A DNA stretch of 64,000 nt from Polytrichum commune (GCA_950295325.1 OX485809.1:30208144-30272143); one strand, 5' to 3'. Numbered from the stretch's first letter, positions 45,839 to 59,204 are shown. Program-made: numbers and translations. Notes: generated from the sequence alone by a model not told the origin.

Positions 45839-47120
45839 AGGCAGAGGTAGAATAAATATGTAAGGAATACATAGGAAGTGTAATTGGAAACAAATATGTC
45901 ATTGACAATATGAGGGAGCAGAGATTATATACCCTAATTACAGTTGGTAGGTATCTTGTTGTCAGCTCTCAGCAAGTGAATGGACCTTATGGACATTTCG
46001 GCTTTTATGATATGAAATGCCAGAGAAGCAAATCCTCAAGTGACTCATTGGCCATCAAGCTTTATTGTAAAAGAACAATTGTGATGCAGCTAACGATTGT
46101 GATGGAGTGCATCTACCACACATATGGTATTTAGTGTCACTAACAATTTGGAATTCCACAATGCTATAACTTCTTACTATCAACTTCCATTTTCACCACC
46201 AGAAATTTATTGGGTTGTGTGGACATTATATAACACAAATAACTTTACTTGGTAGAAACTTACTTTCTTGGCACTGCGTAACCCCAAGTAGTAAGTGACT
46301 AAATACCATAACTGGTGTGTAATTGTATCAAATTGCAAACTTCTGTACAAGAATTATGATTTGCTTTCAAAGCATTCAGAGTCTCAGCAATTTACTGTTA
46401 TAAAGATCGCATTAGGGATATAAGATCTTTGCTTCCCATACTTCATGTTGTAATAATTCCCTGCCAGAACCCAGCTGCCTTGTTTCAAGAATATATGATT
46501 GAGAGTTGATTTTTTTGAGTGCACCTCCACCTTATTACTCCACTCCATGTTCACATACATATGTGATTAGCATCCCACACATCCCTCTGCTTGTGTCTGG
46601 ATTTACTTCCCACTTTTGGCACGCCTTCCAGCCATGAGGCATCATCAAGGCTGCATGAATATCAACTTGCAATAAGAAACAAGACCCAAAAATCTAGAAA
46701 TGATAATATTACAATATAAATTTCCCCTCCGATGAAGCACAGTCAGCTGTATATCTATACCACAAGCCAAGGCAACCAATTATCGATGAAGACAGACACA
46801 ACTTAAACATGCACTAGGCCTAATGATGAGATGAACCCTAATGCAGTTCTCTACGGAACCAGCCATATCTTACTCACAACAGACACATGTAATGCACGGG
46901 TCAAATAAGGTGCGAGGCTTGAACAAATTTAAACCTGCATCCACATAGTACAAGTTACCCATCAACCTGGGCAAACCCTGAAGTAACTAAAAATTGTTCC
47001 AAGCACCCACAATGCGCTATTTAACATACAGACTATCCTTACCAGGTTTCCGAACTGCTAAAAGAATGAGAAGGGGCGATTAAACTTGTTTTTCCAGCTC
47101 AAGGAACTAAGGAGTTTTTA
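45839..47120. other. Intergenic stretch between Copia relic and the S16 gene
   Basis: No gene is seen. The part nearest 47120 is the 3' region of the minus-strand S16 gene. An AATAAA-type hexamer (minus) overlaps the stop codon at 47117-47122; a real polyadenylation site cannot be chosen from sequence alone. Confidence 0.5.
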
Positions 47121-48447
47121 TTATTGCACTAATGGTAAAATTCCTGCTTTCAAAAACAGTCCTCGCACAGTGTCTGTTGGTTGAGCTCCAACTGATAACC
47201 AATACCTGCCGATCATAAAGGAAAAACAAGAGCCCGTAAGTATACATGACGTGTTGGACAATAAATTCCATACTCAGATACTGCCTATGAAAGAACACCC
47301 GACAGTTTCAGAACAGGGAGAAGAGAAAGCAATGTAAAATTCGTGGCATCCCTTAAGCGCGACTGACTGTATGTAGCCTCTCGAGTCTAAAGAAGGATCA
47401 GGAGCTTGCCACAGGCGATAAATAGCCAAGACATAAAAATTAGGTCAATTCGCATCAAATCAATTTTTCCACTGCAAAATGTGGTTACGTTCCAACTAGA
47501 TGAGAGAAAGAAACCAGAAGCTGGTCACCAGCCAGAAACAAAGGAACCGCAGAGGGACACCAACAAAGTCTTACTTAATCCTTTCCTTGTTGACTCCAAC
47601 GACCTTCATGCCGTCCTTGCCTGTGAACACCAGAATCCCAGAGACCGGTCAGATAAATGCTAACCCTAAACCCTGAACCCTACCAGAATAGACTCACATT
47701 TCAAAACAGCAAAATAATAGAGCATACATGTGGCACATTATTCTCACAGGATCAAATTCTTCCAGTGTGCCAATAATACCAGCTGTAGATTACTGCACCA
47801 CTACAACTACTGCATATCAATGGCAACCAATCCTGCCATTCTGGCATGAATGGGAATGGAAATGGCAATTGCCATTCATTCACAAAGACACATTCTCCGT
47901 GAGTGACATTCTTGTGAAGTAGGACTGTAATTCACATAACATTCAAATGGTACAGAGACAGGCCAGCCCCCAAATTCTCACCGGGCAAGGGATTGTAGTG
48001 TCCAACAAGTTCGAGATGCTTCCCGTCACGGGGCGTAGTACTGGTAGCAACAAAGATACGGTAAAATGGCAGCTTCTTGCGTCCAAATCTCTGCAACCTG
48101 ATGCGCACCTTGCCCGCAGCTCCTGGTCCTTTCGCCATGTCCACGGTGCCCACGGCCTTAGGGTCAATCTTGAACAATTCAATCCCTCCCATATCCTTCT
48201 TCACCTCATCTGCCTTCCCGGCCTCGGCCACCACAGCCAAACCCCTGTACCCAGCCTCCCGTGATACTCCTGCGGTCCTCACCTTCTCTGATAATGCGGT
48301 GCCCGAAACCCTGAGCCCCTCGAACGATGCGAGCAGCGACCTGGGCTGCGACACAGCGAGTTGTTGCATCCGGGCGACGGGCCTGGTGCACTCGGAGGTA
48401 GATGCCAGGGATAGGGTGGGCGCCAAGGAGCTCTGTAGCGTAGCCAT
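47121..48447 (-). CDS. rps16: Nuclear-encoded organelle (probably plastid) ribosomal protein S16
   Basis: S16 is a small-subunit protein of bacterial-type ribosomes. Three exons join in frame: 48447-47982 (466 nt), 47620-47575 (46 nt) and 47205-47121 (85 nt), giving 198 residues. Introns of 361 and 369 bp have GT...AG borders (GTGAG...CACAG and GTAAG...GGCAG). Residues 1 to about 75 are Ser/Thr/Ala/Leu/Arg-rich, as in a chloroplast transit peptide, with '[10 protein letters not shown]' near a plausible cleavage site. A charged linker follows; the S16 domain is about 112-198 ('[19 protein letters not shown]', '[19 protein letters not shown]', then '[13 protein letters not shown]'). The frame is open upstream to 48594, but ATG 48447 has the plant-like context GCCATGGC and gives the better presequence. 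It looks intact. Plastid rather than mitochondrial targeting is inferred; dual targeting is possible. Confidence 0.92.
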
Positions 48448-49032
48448 GGCTGCAACAATTCGGATTGCTCTGCGCGAAGAGCGAGCTCTGTCTATGTTGC
48501 GGAGTCCGGCAATGGACGTGCCAAGCGCGAACAAGAGGTGGAGGCTCGCGAGCTCTGGCAGGATAGAGTTGTGGATCATGCGCCCCCCACCCAAGATTCA
48601 CTTCGCCTTCCTTCGCTCCCTCCTCCACCCTCCTCCTGCACGGGAAGGAATGAGTGGCAATGCCTTCCCCAAACGCGATTCACGACGGGACATTACATGT
48701 GGGAGGGATCTTATGGAGACCTAACGGGCGGGAGAAGCTACACTGGGGTTGCCCGAGAAACATGCTCTTGGGACGACCATTATGCTCTTGGCTCCCGCCC
48801 TCCACGTTGGCCCTTACGCACATAATGGCTCCCTCGGGCATTATCTACCGCGGAAGCCCTACCACACATTTCGCTTTGTTGAGCGCCGGGCTCCTTGCAA
48901 ATTTCCTATCATACCCCTTTCTTTGGTAACTGGGGCGGGCTTGCTGGGCTCCTTACATCGCTTCAAAACATGGTCCCGTTTGCCGTGTCTCATTTCCAGG
49001 GTCTTATTAGATAGAATGAGAACAAATATTTA
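48448..49032. other. Upstream region of the S16 gene
   Basis: This GC-rich stretch should hold the 5' UTR and promoter of the minus-strand S16 gene. I see no clear TATA box. The overlapping plus-strand frames (for example 48077-48724) are antisense shadows. Confidence 0.5.
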
Positions 49033-49543
49033 GGGCCGCTTTACACCTAGACGCCGGGTCAATTCATTGTGTAAGAGACTTCAAATCCTCACTTGTGATT
49101 GGTCAAAAGGTTGAAATCGGCCCCAACCCCTTTACACCTAGAGGCCGGGCCGATTCAGTGGTATGAATCTTTTAATCAAAAACTGCATGGTATGACACGG
49201 CCCGAGCTCGTTGAATTGGGTGCACCCAAAATGAGGGCCAATGTCACATTTCAATAATAATAATAATAATAGAATATGATCTTTTCAACGAACTATATCC
49301 ATTGGATTATGTGGAAATATGAACAGCTCTATGCTAGATTATGCTAGATCCGTAGGATTATGCTAGATTTATTGAATCGGCCTAGCTTCTTGGCCCTAAG
49401 GCCTTTACATATGAAAAAAATGGCCCTCATTATAATCCTATTAGAATGTGTAGTTGAGGCCGACCTCCAACCCAAAAGGAACTGAAATTTCATGCAATCA
49501 GCCTCAAGGGGAATTGGCATGGCCTCTAGGTGTAATGTGGACC
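49033..49543. mobile_element. PIF/Harbinger-like MITE, uninterrupted copy
   Basis: The left end GGGCCGCTTTACACCTAGAC and the inverted right end GGTCCACATTACACCTAGAG are flanked by TTA (49030-49032) and TTG (49544-49546). It contains an (AAT)n tract at 49253-49271 and a duplicated 'tatgctagattatgctag' word. It is the intact counterpart of the split copy at 1-3427 and shows its insertion sites empty. Confidence 0.8.
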
Positions 49544-51049
49544 TTGAACTGAGCAAAACATTACACGCATCCTCAAGGCATTCCAATTACACTTGCCGAT
49601 TGACAAGAAAAACGAGGCCCGGTTTTAAAGCAGGGAAGGTCCATTCAGATCAACCTTCATAAAAAAAATTCATCCCATGCCCTTCAGGTTCCCGCCCTTG
49701 GGGAGGGCCTCAATTGTTGTAAAGCCCCCCCCCCTCATGGCTTTCCTCTGTGTATAATTTCTACATTGTGAATGAATCTGGAGGGGCTTTTGTGTAACAT
49801 CATTGGGACCATTGATCTCCTCTAGATCCATTAGGATAAAATTTGCGCCAAAGCTTCAGGCTCGATAAGGCCTTTGGAAGTAGGCATTATGTGAGTAAAG
49901 GTCAGCCTCAAGCGGGCCCTTCTTCACATTATGCCTTCGCCCTCGGAAAGTCATGCCAAGATTTGTACTTTGTAATGGGCGGGCCCCTTGTATGGTGTAA
50001 TTGCTCACCATGGTTTACGGTACGACAACCCTTGTATTCACATATGAACCATCATTGGATCATGAATCTAACGGTTTAAGATATTAAAGAATACTTCCTT
50101 CTACCCCCAATAAAACTAAGCATCCTTACTAACTCCTTAGCCTAATAGCCTTTGTTACTCCCTTCACCAATCAAGCTACCAGATATAGCACAACTATTAA
50201 GCTTGTTTGTTTTACTAGACAAGCTATTGGTGTATCCACCAATTTATAACTATCATATATCTATCCTTAGGAAATTACTGTCTCAGTTTCTTATAAAAGC
50301 TCACTACCACCTAATTCGACTACCAATACTATCAAGTACTTCTTAATATACTAATATTATCGGCCAGGGTACTTTTTTTTTTGTATGCACCTCACTAGTA
50401 TGTAACATCATTTCTTATAACCAGTAGTTGGCACTCTTCCAAGGAGAACTCTACCGGACGACCCATCTTGCTCATGAGATTGGCATGCTTGGAAGGGTGT
50501 GAACGTGAGATGGGTTGAAGGGGATGGGCTCAGTGCTTATCAACCTCACCTCCCCTAACCTCAAGTGTCAACATTCTCCATGTGTAGACAACTAAATAAA
50601 ACTAAAAACTAAAATAAAATAACAACAAAATTAGTGGAATTGTTGTTTTGTCATTGAAACAACAATTCAATTCTTTGTGCTCCATTTTGTTTTCCCAACC
50701 TTCTTGCTTTGGACTATGGCTCCTTTTTTTCTTGCATTCATTATAGTCTTTAAATTCATTTGTTTGATTTTCTATCAAAATTGTAATACCAATGAAATAT
50801 TGATATTTGGTGGGTACATCAAGGTGATAGATTCTTTCTATACCTAAGTTAATGATTGCATCATGACCATTCTAGATGAGGCTAATACTTTGGAGGAGAT
50901 TAAACATGAAGATGACAATTTTGGAGATTTTGATTTGCATAAGAAGAAATTAGAGAAAATTGACTTCAATTCCATAATTTCTAGCTTATGGATGAGTCTT
51001 TTTTGTATGTCTAGTTTTCTTATCCCCATTTGTTGTTTGGAACCATTAC
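49544..51049. other. Unassigned stretch
   Basis: No gene is recognised; a C-run lies near 49727-49736. Short frames at 49843-50079 and 50152-50346 have no motif. Confidence 0.45.
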
Positions 51050-51395
51050 CACTACACTAAGTAGGATATTTAGTGTATGATTATATTTAATGTTGTTACC
51101 ACCCTCCCCTGCTCAACACTAATTTCCAATTCCTTGACAATAAGTGTTAGACATAAATGTGTTGCTATTGCCACCTCCCTTATTATATCTTTTTTTTATA
51201 TCCTTCTTAACACTAAATTCAAACATGTAACTTCCACATATTACCATAGTTGATATTTAGTGTTTGAGTTTACATTTAATGTTATTTACTTTCATAGGGT
51301 TATTGATGTTTAGCGTGTGCATTCATATTTAGTGTATCAGACACTAAATATCCTATTTAGTGTATCAGACACTCAATATCCTATTCAGTGTAGTG
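51050..51395. mobile_element. CACTA-ended MITE-like repeat
   Basis: It starts CACTACACTAAGTAGGATAT and ends with the inverse of CACTACACTGAATAGGATAT; near the right end the terminal block 'cactaaatatcctatttagtg' type word is duplicated. Flanking 3-mers do not match. A truncated inverted copy lies at 63425-63586. Confidence 0.65.
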
Positions 51396-51444
51396 AAGCC
51401 AATACTAGAGATTTATGTCCAATTATTGGAGAATGAATTTTTAA

Positions 51445-51870
51445 GTGGATATAGAGAGGGGGGACCATGTGTTGTATGTTTTCATTGTCAACAACCTTGG
51501 AGTGGGTTCAATGGTAACTGAGAAGAAGGTGAAAAGTTGGACTCCATTGTGGCAGCAAGTAAATGCTAATTTTTTTGAGAAAACACTTTCAATGGATGAA
51601 GATTTGACGATCTTCAAAGGAGAAATGTTTTGGGTGTGGGAGGGAAACCATAAGGTCATTGCATGGCGGTGCCATCTTGACCAATACCATGGAACTAAGA
51701 TAGATTGGCACTTCATTGTTGATTGTATATGCTTGGACCCAACCAGTGCCACTAGTGTTCTCCTTGATGTAATGAACAACGTTAACATGTTACATTTCAA
51801 ATCCTATGGTTTATACTTGCATATATTTGATGTTCTGAATCATGTGAGTTCTTATAATCCATTTGCTTGA
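51445..51870 (+). pseudogene. Unrecognised transposon-associated coding relic
   Basis: The 141-codon frame reads like real protein ('GEMFWVWEGNHKVIAWRCHL', 'DWHFIVDCICLDP', 'LLDVMNNVNMLHF'). After its stop, coding-like sequence seems to continue in another frame to about 52065 ('VKTNLVHYIHWIQNFIILKP'). I do not recognise the family. Tryptophan-rich composition and the surrounding repeats make a mobile-element origin more likely than a host gene. No start context or neighbours help. Confidence 0.35.
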
Positions 51871-54800
51871 AATGCAAGTCTACGGAGAATGACCATGTTA
51901 AAACGAACTTGGTACATTATATACATTGGATTCAAAATTTCATAATTCTAAAGCCTCATTAGTTTAAGACTCTCATAACACTTGATGATTACGCAAGATG
52001 TGAGAAGAAACATCTATAGAATACTTGGTACCCTCTTACCTTGGACGTATTTGCAAGGTTCATTTATAAGGTAATAATATAGCCTCATTTACATTTGTGA
52101 TATTTTGTTCAATTTTTTTATTTTAAAGATTGTCTTACACTAACATTTTATGTGGTCATTAGCATGATGTAGTTTGGCTTCTAAAGAAGCATCTTGTGAA
52201 TACAAAGACAAGACTCCAATGGATAAATAATCCTCATTTCTTGATTGGAGGCAATAAATGATGCGATAGAGAAAACTATGAGAGTTTGGCGGAGTGTGGA
52301 ATTTGACAAACTTTTTTTCAATGGCAAATCTAGCAAATGGTGCTGAATTTCTTGATAAGGTAAGCATATGCATATTTGTTATAAGATTCACTTTTGGGAA
52401 GTTCATTTGTATTTAATAATGGAATTATTGGTTTGCAAATAAATACACACTAACACAAAAATCCTAAACCATAAATGTCTTTGGAAAAACTGCAAAAGAT
52501 TACAACAACTCTTATAAACGGAATACACTAAGGAAAATGGTTGACGTGGTGGAATTCCACTTCGATGTTGCGTGAGTCCTATAATTCCCACCACCCGATT
52601 TCAAGGACGCTATATCTTGACATTTGGTTGGTTCAAGCGAGTTTGTGGGCTCAAATTATACTTCATTGATTGAAATTTGAAGTGTCTTAGTCATGTTTTT
52701 ATTTGGGTAGCATTGGGAGATATGTATTGACACAACATTGAACAAATATTTAAGTGACATTCGACTTAGTCCTTGTCCATAATTATAACATGGTGAATTA
52801 AATCATAGGATCTTACAATAGGATTGTATGGTAAGATCCTCCAAAACAATATGCAAAGTTGACGATGACAATATTACAACAATCTTTATAATTGTATTTT
52901 AGTTATTCAACAGTTATGTGTGTGTGTGTGTGTGCGCGCACGCGCGTGTGTGTGAACATCAAAAACTAGATATTTGATTTTTTTCAATATTCTTTAGTAG
53001 CATAAATTTTCAAATAATCACTAAGGATTCACACATCTTCTATAAAATTTAGGTATATCAGAAGTGTATGGTAAGATCTTAAGATATAAATAAAGCAACC
53101 AAAAAGTCTAGATTCTTGAAAATGTATCTACATTTACTTAAATACAATATATTGGCACTTGTGATGTAACAATTATACTCATATACACATTTGTTTCATT
53201 TCTAGCCTAGTATGGAATAAAATATAATATCCATTTTTAAAAGTTGCATAAAAAATGATGTGATCTATTTTAAGATTGTAGCAATTTATGTATATTTAAT
53301 TTTTACTAATCATGGGGCTTTGTTGTTGAATGTATTTGTTATGCTTGTTTGTTTGTGAACATGGTTGGTCATGTTTGTTTATGTTATGCAAGGATCAATG
53401 TGTGTGTTGTTGCAAACGGTTAACATTGTTGTTTCGTTAACCAATGAATCACTTATTCCACATGTTGCTTAGATTTTTTAATATCCATTATCATACCCTT
53501 TAAAGTCTTAAATTGACAAAATAGTCTCAAATTAGTGAAATATAGTGTAAGTGAATACTATTGAGATCAACAATGCTTCCGAGATCTTTTGGTGGCACTA
53601 ATTTATAGCGTTAAGAAATTTAGTACCACCTTCACTAATTTCCCACACTCACTATTAGCCCTCCCTCATTAATTGGGATAATCAATGTAGATGCCTCGAA
53701 GCCTAGTCGTGTCATGTCCACTACTTGTCAACATGACACTATTTATCATCATACGTAACTTGTTGAGGTGCATAACTATAATGGCATTATATTTAGCACA
53801 TGCACAAGTTACAATTTTGAATTCCTCTTTATGAGGGCTATAAGAATTTATTGAACTTAATAAAAATTTATATAACACTTATAATTGCATTAGATTGCAT
53901 TGTATGTTATTAAAATATGGCTTTATGAAGAAAAAAAGGAGTTGCGTACCTAGGGTAAGTAGTGTGTACCCACAAAATTCTCCCCATTTTTTTAAGTGTG
54001 GAGATAAGCTCCATAGTAGACTTGCTTGTAAAGTAAAGAGGATGAAACCATGGTTTAGACCCTAACCATGAGAATTAACCAAAAGTCACCCAAGTTTTCT
54101 TAATGCTTAAATTATCACCCACAAAGTCTAGTGTTGGGTTATTACAAATCGGCTTTCTATCTTGTCTTACTAGAATGGGTGGACCAAGCTAGCCTTGCAC
54201 AAGCCGATCCGGGATTTAGGACAACATTTCCCATGCGCATACCCTTTTTAAGTTCCTAAAACTCTCTCAAAGTTTGAGAGGTGGGAAGAGAGGTCCCAAA
54301 ATTTGCAGCCAACTTTCAAAATAGGCTCCACAACACAATGAGCTAGAAAGCTTGTGGTGTCAATTTTTGAACTTTCTTAGCCAAAACAAGGTTTTAGTGT
54401 AAATAGTGCCCTTTTTGAACTTCAAAATTGTAAATGGATATGTATGAAAGGGGCTATGGACTGAGATTTCAGAAAGCAACTGCAAAAGGCTATGGCTTGA
54501 TTCTAGGAGGTTCCAAAGGCAGATACAAGCCATTGTCTGGTAGAGAGGAGGGCCATTATTCAGTACAACTTTGGATAGAAGAAGAGAGTGTGGCTGAGAG
54601 AGAATAGAGGCATTTTGATAAGTATTGTTGGAAATCTATAAGAAAGATTTACAAATTCCCGAGGAGTGATTCTTCAAAGGTTGTTAGGCTATAGTTTGAT
54701 TGTTTGTTGGACTGTATTTCCCAATTCATGGTGTATAACTGGATTGTGGCATGTAATTGATTAGGCCATCGTCTCTGCAAAAGGATTTTAGTTATTGGCC

Positions 54801-54949
54801 AATATCTAAATATAGTATGTTTGAATTTTACTAAATGCTAAATATGTTGTGGTCGAATTATTGAATTATAGGCCATAATTTGATGGAATTTTGAGTAATA
54901 GTGGTGAGTGGAGGGGATTGTATCTTAAGTCAATAGTCTGTATGTCTTT
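51871..54949. other. Unassigned AT-rich stretch
   Basis: Apart from the possible tail of the preceding relic (to about 52065) and the alternating purine-pyrimidine tract at 52917-52954, I see no gene or bounded repeat. Confidence 0.45.
52917..52954 (+). repeat. (TG)n/(CG)n alternating purine-pyrimidine tract
   Basis: A run of TG dinucleotides passes through GCGCGCACGCGCG and back to TG, 38 bp without a break in purine-pyrimidine alternation. Such sequence can adopt Z-DNA. Confidence 0.9.
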
Positions 54950-56164
54950 GGGCCGGTTTACACTACGGTGGAGAAGTCCACCGGTCATGAAAAAAAGGGC
55001 GTTTCTCAATTGTGATTGGTCGAAAATGCAACTCTTACTGGTGGGTGTTTACACTAGGTGAAGAAAACAATGGTGGTGAACTTTTCTCTTGGATGATAAA
55101 ATGACATGGCCGCCTACATGGCGGCACTTTTTGGAGTTGGGCTTCTCCGGCCTCAAGAGGCCGGACAAGAAACTCCTCCTCCGGAGAAGCCCAACTCAAT
55201 AAAAAAATAAAACACTTGACTTTGAAATACCATACAAATCGGCAAGTGTATGCAAAGTATCACCGGTTGCCAATCGATGCAATGTCAAAGAAATTCTACA
55301 CTCTATTGGAATACAAAGTCTTAATTTTGTATATTTCTTGCTCAACATGGGTCCAAGCAAATGACATAAATAAAAAAAAGTAGGCTTACTCACCCGTACA
55401 CGATCTTTGAACATTTTTGCATTATATGATCCAAGAAGAAATTGTGACACATATCCACTTGGCCGGTCAAATTTCCACACCACCCTCTCCTTGCTCCCAA
55501 ACAAAAAAATATGTCATCATCATAATTGAAGCATTATGGTGATACATGATGGTTTTTTGTATCACCATAGTTGAAACAATAAAATACTTCAAAACCATAA
55601 AGATCATAAGAGAGCACAAAATCTCTCTTCTTCGATTATCCATAATTGAAGATCAAAGATAAGAAGAGAGAAATTGATGAGGATGATTAAGAGGAGAGCA
55701 TGTCTTAAATAATACCAAAGAGTAGTGCTTTGTCCAATGTGTATGGGTTTTCCCCTCTTCATTCTTAAACACCCAAGGAGACATTTATTTCCTACATGGG
55801 CCAAACTTGACAATTGGCAATTTGGCAATTTTCATTATCTTTTGAATAAAATTGAACATTGTATTACACAATTCTAATTAACACAATTCTTGTTGAAATC
55901 TTTTGATACAATGTGAATGTAGAGAATTATGGTTTTTAATCACAAAAAATCTTCACCATTAGGTGAACTTCTCTTCACTGGTGGACTTCTCCGCTAAACT
56001 TCTCCTCTAGGTGTTTAGACTTCAACCGGTCAAGACTCCTTAAGAAATATTTTATTGCCTTTAATTCTTCTCCGGCACATCCACCATTTGCCTCATATAA
56101 CCATGTCTTGGCCAAGCATTCTTGACCGACCGGAGGCCTTCTCCACCGTAGTGTAAACCGGCCC
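54950..56164 (-). mobile_element. PIF/Harbinger DNA transposon, transposase-bearing remnant
   Basis: The termini are GGGCCGGTTTACACTACGGT on both sides in inverted orientation, continuing GGAGAAG, about 27 bp in all. Flanks TTT (54947-54949) and TTA (56165-56167) are a decayed 3-bp duplication. It contains a transposase N-terminal region on the minus strand and is the only Harbinger element here with coding sequence, so it may represent the family that mobilised the related MITEs. Confidence 0.82.
55196..55504 (-). pseudogene. PIF/Harbinger (HARBI1-like) transposase, N-terminal fragment
   Basis: The 102-residue frame contains 'RVSKPTFFYLCHLLGPML' (about 38-55) and 'ISLTLHRLATGDTLHTLADL' then 'YGISKSSV' (about 71-98). 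This is the helical DNA-binding region that precedes the DDE_Tnp_4 catalytic domain in HARBI1-like transposases. It ends at the element's inner-left side without any catalytic residues, so the element has lost its endonuclease. The upstream minus-strand frame 55828-55604 may be leader sequence; it has no motif. Confidence 0.75.
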
Positions 56165-59100
56165 TTAATGTGTTCGCATGTGTGTGGATGATTTGCTGAA
56201 TTGTGGAATTAAGAAGGAAGGTTGTTGAATGATTCTTCTTGTGGATCTGATTCCACTATGACCAATTCATGAACATGTACAATCAACATCATGTACACAA
56301 GTTTATGTCATTTCAAGATGCGACCTTTATGTGATTTGCAACCTATGATTTCATTTTATTTCCTTTGGTGTGACAACATCTGCGCATTGGAAGTCGTCCA
56401 TCTCACTTTCAAGAAACATGCAGAGACCTTTTAAGGGCGAAGGGTTGAATTATAATGGAGGTAAATAACAATCACTATGAATCTAATTGTAGAGTGCATA
56501 ACATGAAGGTCCATTACAGATGCCCTTGTGAGCACTTTGTACTCGCAATTACTTATCAAAGGGTCCTCTAGCCAACCACAAGGCACCTTGGTACGATGCA
56601 TTCTTAGGTAAACCTCTTTGGTCATGAAGGACATTTGCTAACACAATTTGGCAATTGGTCTTTGGGCTTGGAATATGGGGGAACTTACCCAACAACGGTT
56701 GATTTTGATACCTTGTTGCACAAGTCGCTAGACATTTACCGTACATGAATATCTCTTGGATGGGGCCACATCACACCTAACGGCAGTAACAACCAAAGCA
56801 TGGCTGTTGACTCAAATATTATTGTGAAATCATTCAAGCCGCAAAGTGCCATGCCTCACCCCATTCCCACCCCCATTTGAATCTCGTGTGAAAGAGTGCC
56901 GGATTTTAATTGAGCTAGAGAATTTAAATTACCCATAACTCAATATTATATTCAATAACTCGAGGGGGGAAGTTTCACTGTGTGGGCAGCCTCTTAGGGG
57001 CAACGTCACAAACATGGGTGGCCCAAGCAACAACTTCTTAATGCTTGGATTAAAAAGAAGGGTGAGTGTAATGTAATAGGTGAAAGTGTTAGATTGTGAC
57101 ACAAGTTTGAATCAGGTTGTGGATCATTTCGCGCCAACAGAATGATTTGGTGTTCAATGCGCTGCAATGACCCATTGAGAAAATATGTCAAGTCATTTGG
57201 GACGCTTTGCAGGATTATGGTAGGATTGAGTGACAACGGACCCTCATGGATTTGGAAAAAGGCCCTGGATGTTGCTTACCAAGATGTTCTTAACGAATTT
57301 GATTCGACTTGAGGGGTCAAAGGCCTCATTGTGACCTGGAGTAACTTAGTGGTCACGTGGAAGGTTAGGCCCTAGAGGGGTATTATTTCTTGATTTCTCC
57401 TTGGTTTGCGTTGGTTCTCCCGAGTGGTTGTGTTCTTGGATTTGTTCTTGCAATTGGATTTTTAACAAAAAAAACCCAGATAATCCATTAGCTTAAATAT
57501 ATTGAGACTCCTAGTATGGATCACAATGGCCATACTTGTCCAAATTAAGTGTATGTACGTAGGCTTCTCATAATTTTCAAACCATAACATGCAATATTTA
57601 TTTGACACCCTTAAATAAATCCCTTTAAATTCCCAGGTATAGGCACTTCGTACCATGTATGAACCAAGATAAGGATAAGAAGGGTATTATTTGAGGCATT
57701 ACTCTCCATAGTGTACATAAGGGAGAGTTAATGTTTTATTCTAAAGTGTCTATTTAAAAAAACTATGAAGAATATCAAAATAAAGATAGATGTACAAGAG
57801 GGGGAACCTAGGGTTTATAGAAAATTTGACAAAAGATGTGTTAACTTCATCTAATTCATATTTTAATCCATTATTGTCACATGATCTTAATTTCAATGCC
57901 TACCTTCTTATGAAGTGTTATGTTGATATCTTTATCAATTAACCTTGTATTTTTATTTTTAAAAATTAGATGTAAAATACTAGATCGGTTAGAGAATTTT
58001 AAATGAGATTTAATTAGTTTTTATAGAGTGTCATATTAGCTAGTATTTTGGTCACAAAATACAATAGACTTTAAAAACGTACTACATCTTGCTCTAAAGT
58101 CCAATTGAAACATATCTTATATTTATAGATCACTATTGACGTCATTTTCTTAACAACTAGTAAAAATTTACAAGTATGTCTAGAAGTTATAAGCATTTCC
58201 ATGAGACAACTTTTGTTTTGGTATTGTTGACTTTATAATCTCATCCCAGCTTGTTAGAACGTCCATTTTTTATAAATTTTATATTTCTAGGTAAACAATA
58301 AAAAATTTAATTGATCTTGATTTATTCTAAACATTTGACTAGAAATTATGAGAATTTCCGTGACTCAACTCACAAAAACCTCATCATTTCATTTTTTTTA
58401 TACTTCAAGTAGTTAGGACTTTAAAATCTCATATTATTTTTCAGGCCACTTTGTATTGAGTTTTTGTAGGACACATTAAAAGTTTCAAACTTGTCCTTAA
58501 TGCAATTAGTTGATAAGAACATCCATTAGTTGGTTTTTTTATCGTTATAATACTAAATAATCTATTTATTAGTAGTAATTATTTGGTTTTAATAACTTAG
58601 TTGGTTAGAAAATGACTTGTAGGTCCAAAGTTATTAAAATGACATTACCAATGTTTTATTAGTTAACTGTTTTTTATGACCTCACTTTGTTAGCTAGTCA
58701 TGGACTAGACAGAGGACAAAAACGCATCAAAACAACTAGTTGCAATGTTTTGACAGGGTGGCAACCTACCAAGTTGACCCACCTAGAAAGTAATTGTTTT
58801 GAAGTATATAAGGATTATCCTAGAGCCTTTTGACTCTCTTAGTGCACATGTGCAAATATCAAAGAGATTCTTAGAGAGGATGTATATGCTTGTGAGTACT
58901 AGATCTAGCCGGGTATCATCCTAAAAATATTTGGTAGTCTAGACGCACAACAATATGGGGAAACAAACAATAAAGTGTTGAAAGAAGAATTTAAAAAATA
59001 AACTCATTGTTGATATCCTCCTATTACTACTCTTCTTGTAAGCTAACATAGTCCTTAATATTGACAAGACGAAGGTGTTGAATGTGATATTGAAAGTGTG

Positions 59101-59204
59101 CATCGGACAACTCATGAGGTATCACCTAGGAAAACATTAGGAAGTAGAGAGGGTAGGTATGCGCAGACATGACGCTCATGGGAAAATGTCCAAAGCAAGT
59201 TGTC
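56165..59204. other. Unassigned stretch
   Basis: Around 57190-57360 a coding-like plus-strand segment reads 'SDNGPSWIWKKALDVAYQDV' with a stop following; I do not recognise it. The remainder is AT-rich with no bounded repeat. Confidence 0.4.

Noticed and set aside
48077-48724. 215-codon plus-strand frame
   Set aside because: It is antisense to S16 exon 1 and its GC-rich upstream region; no motif, so a shadow.
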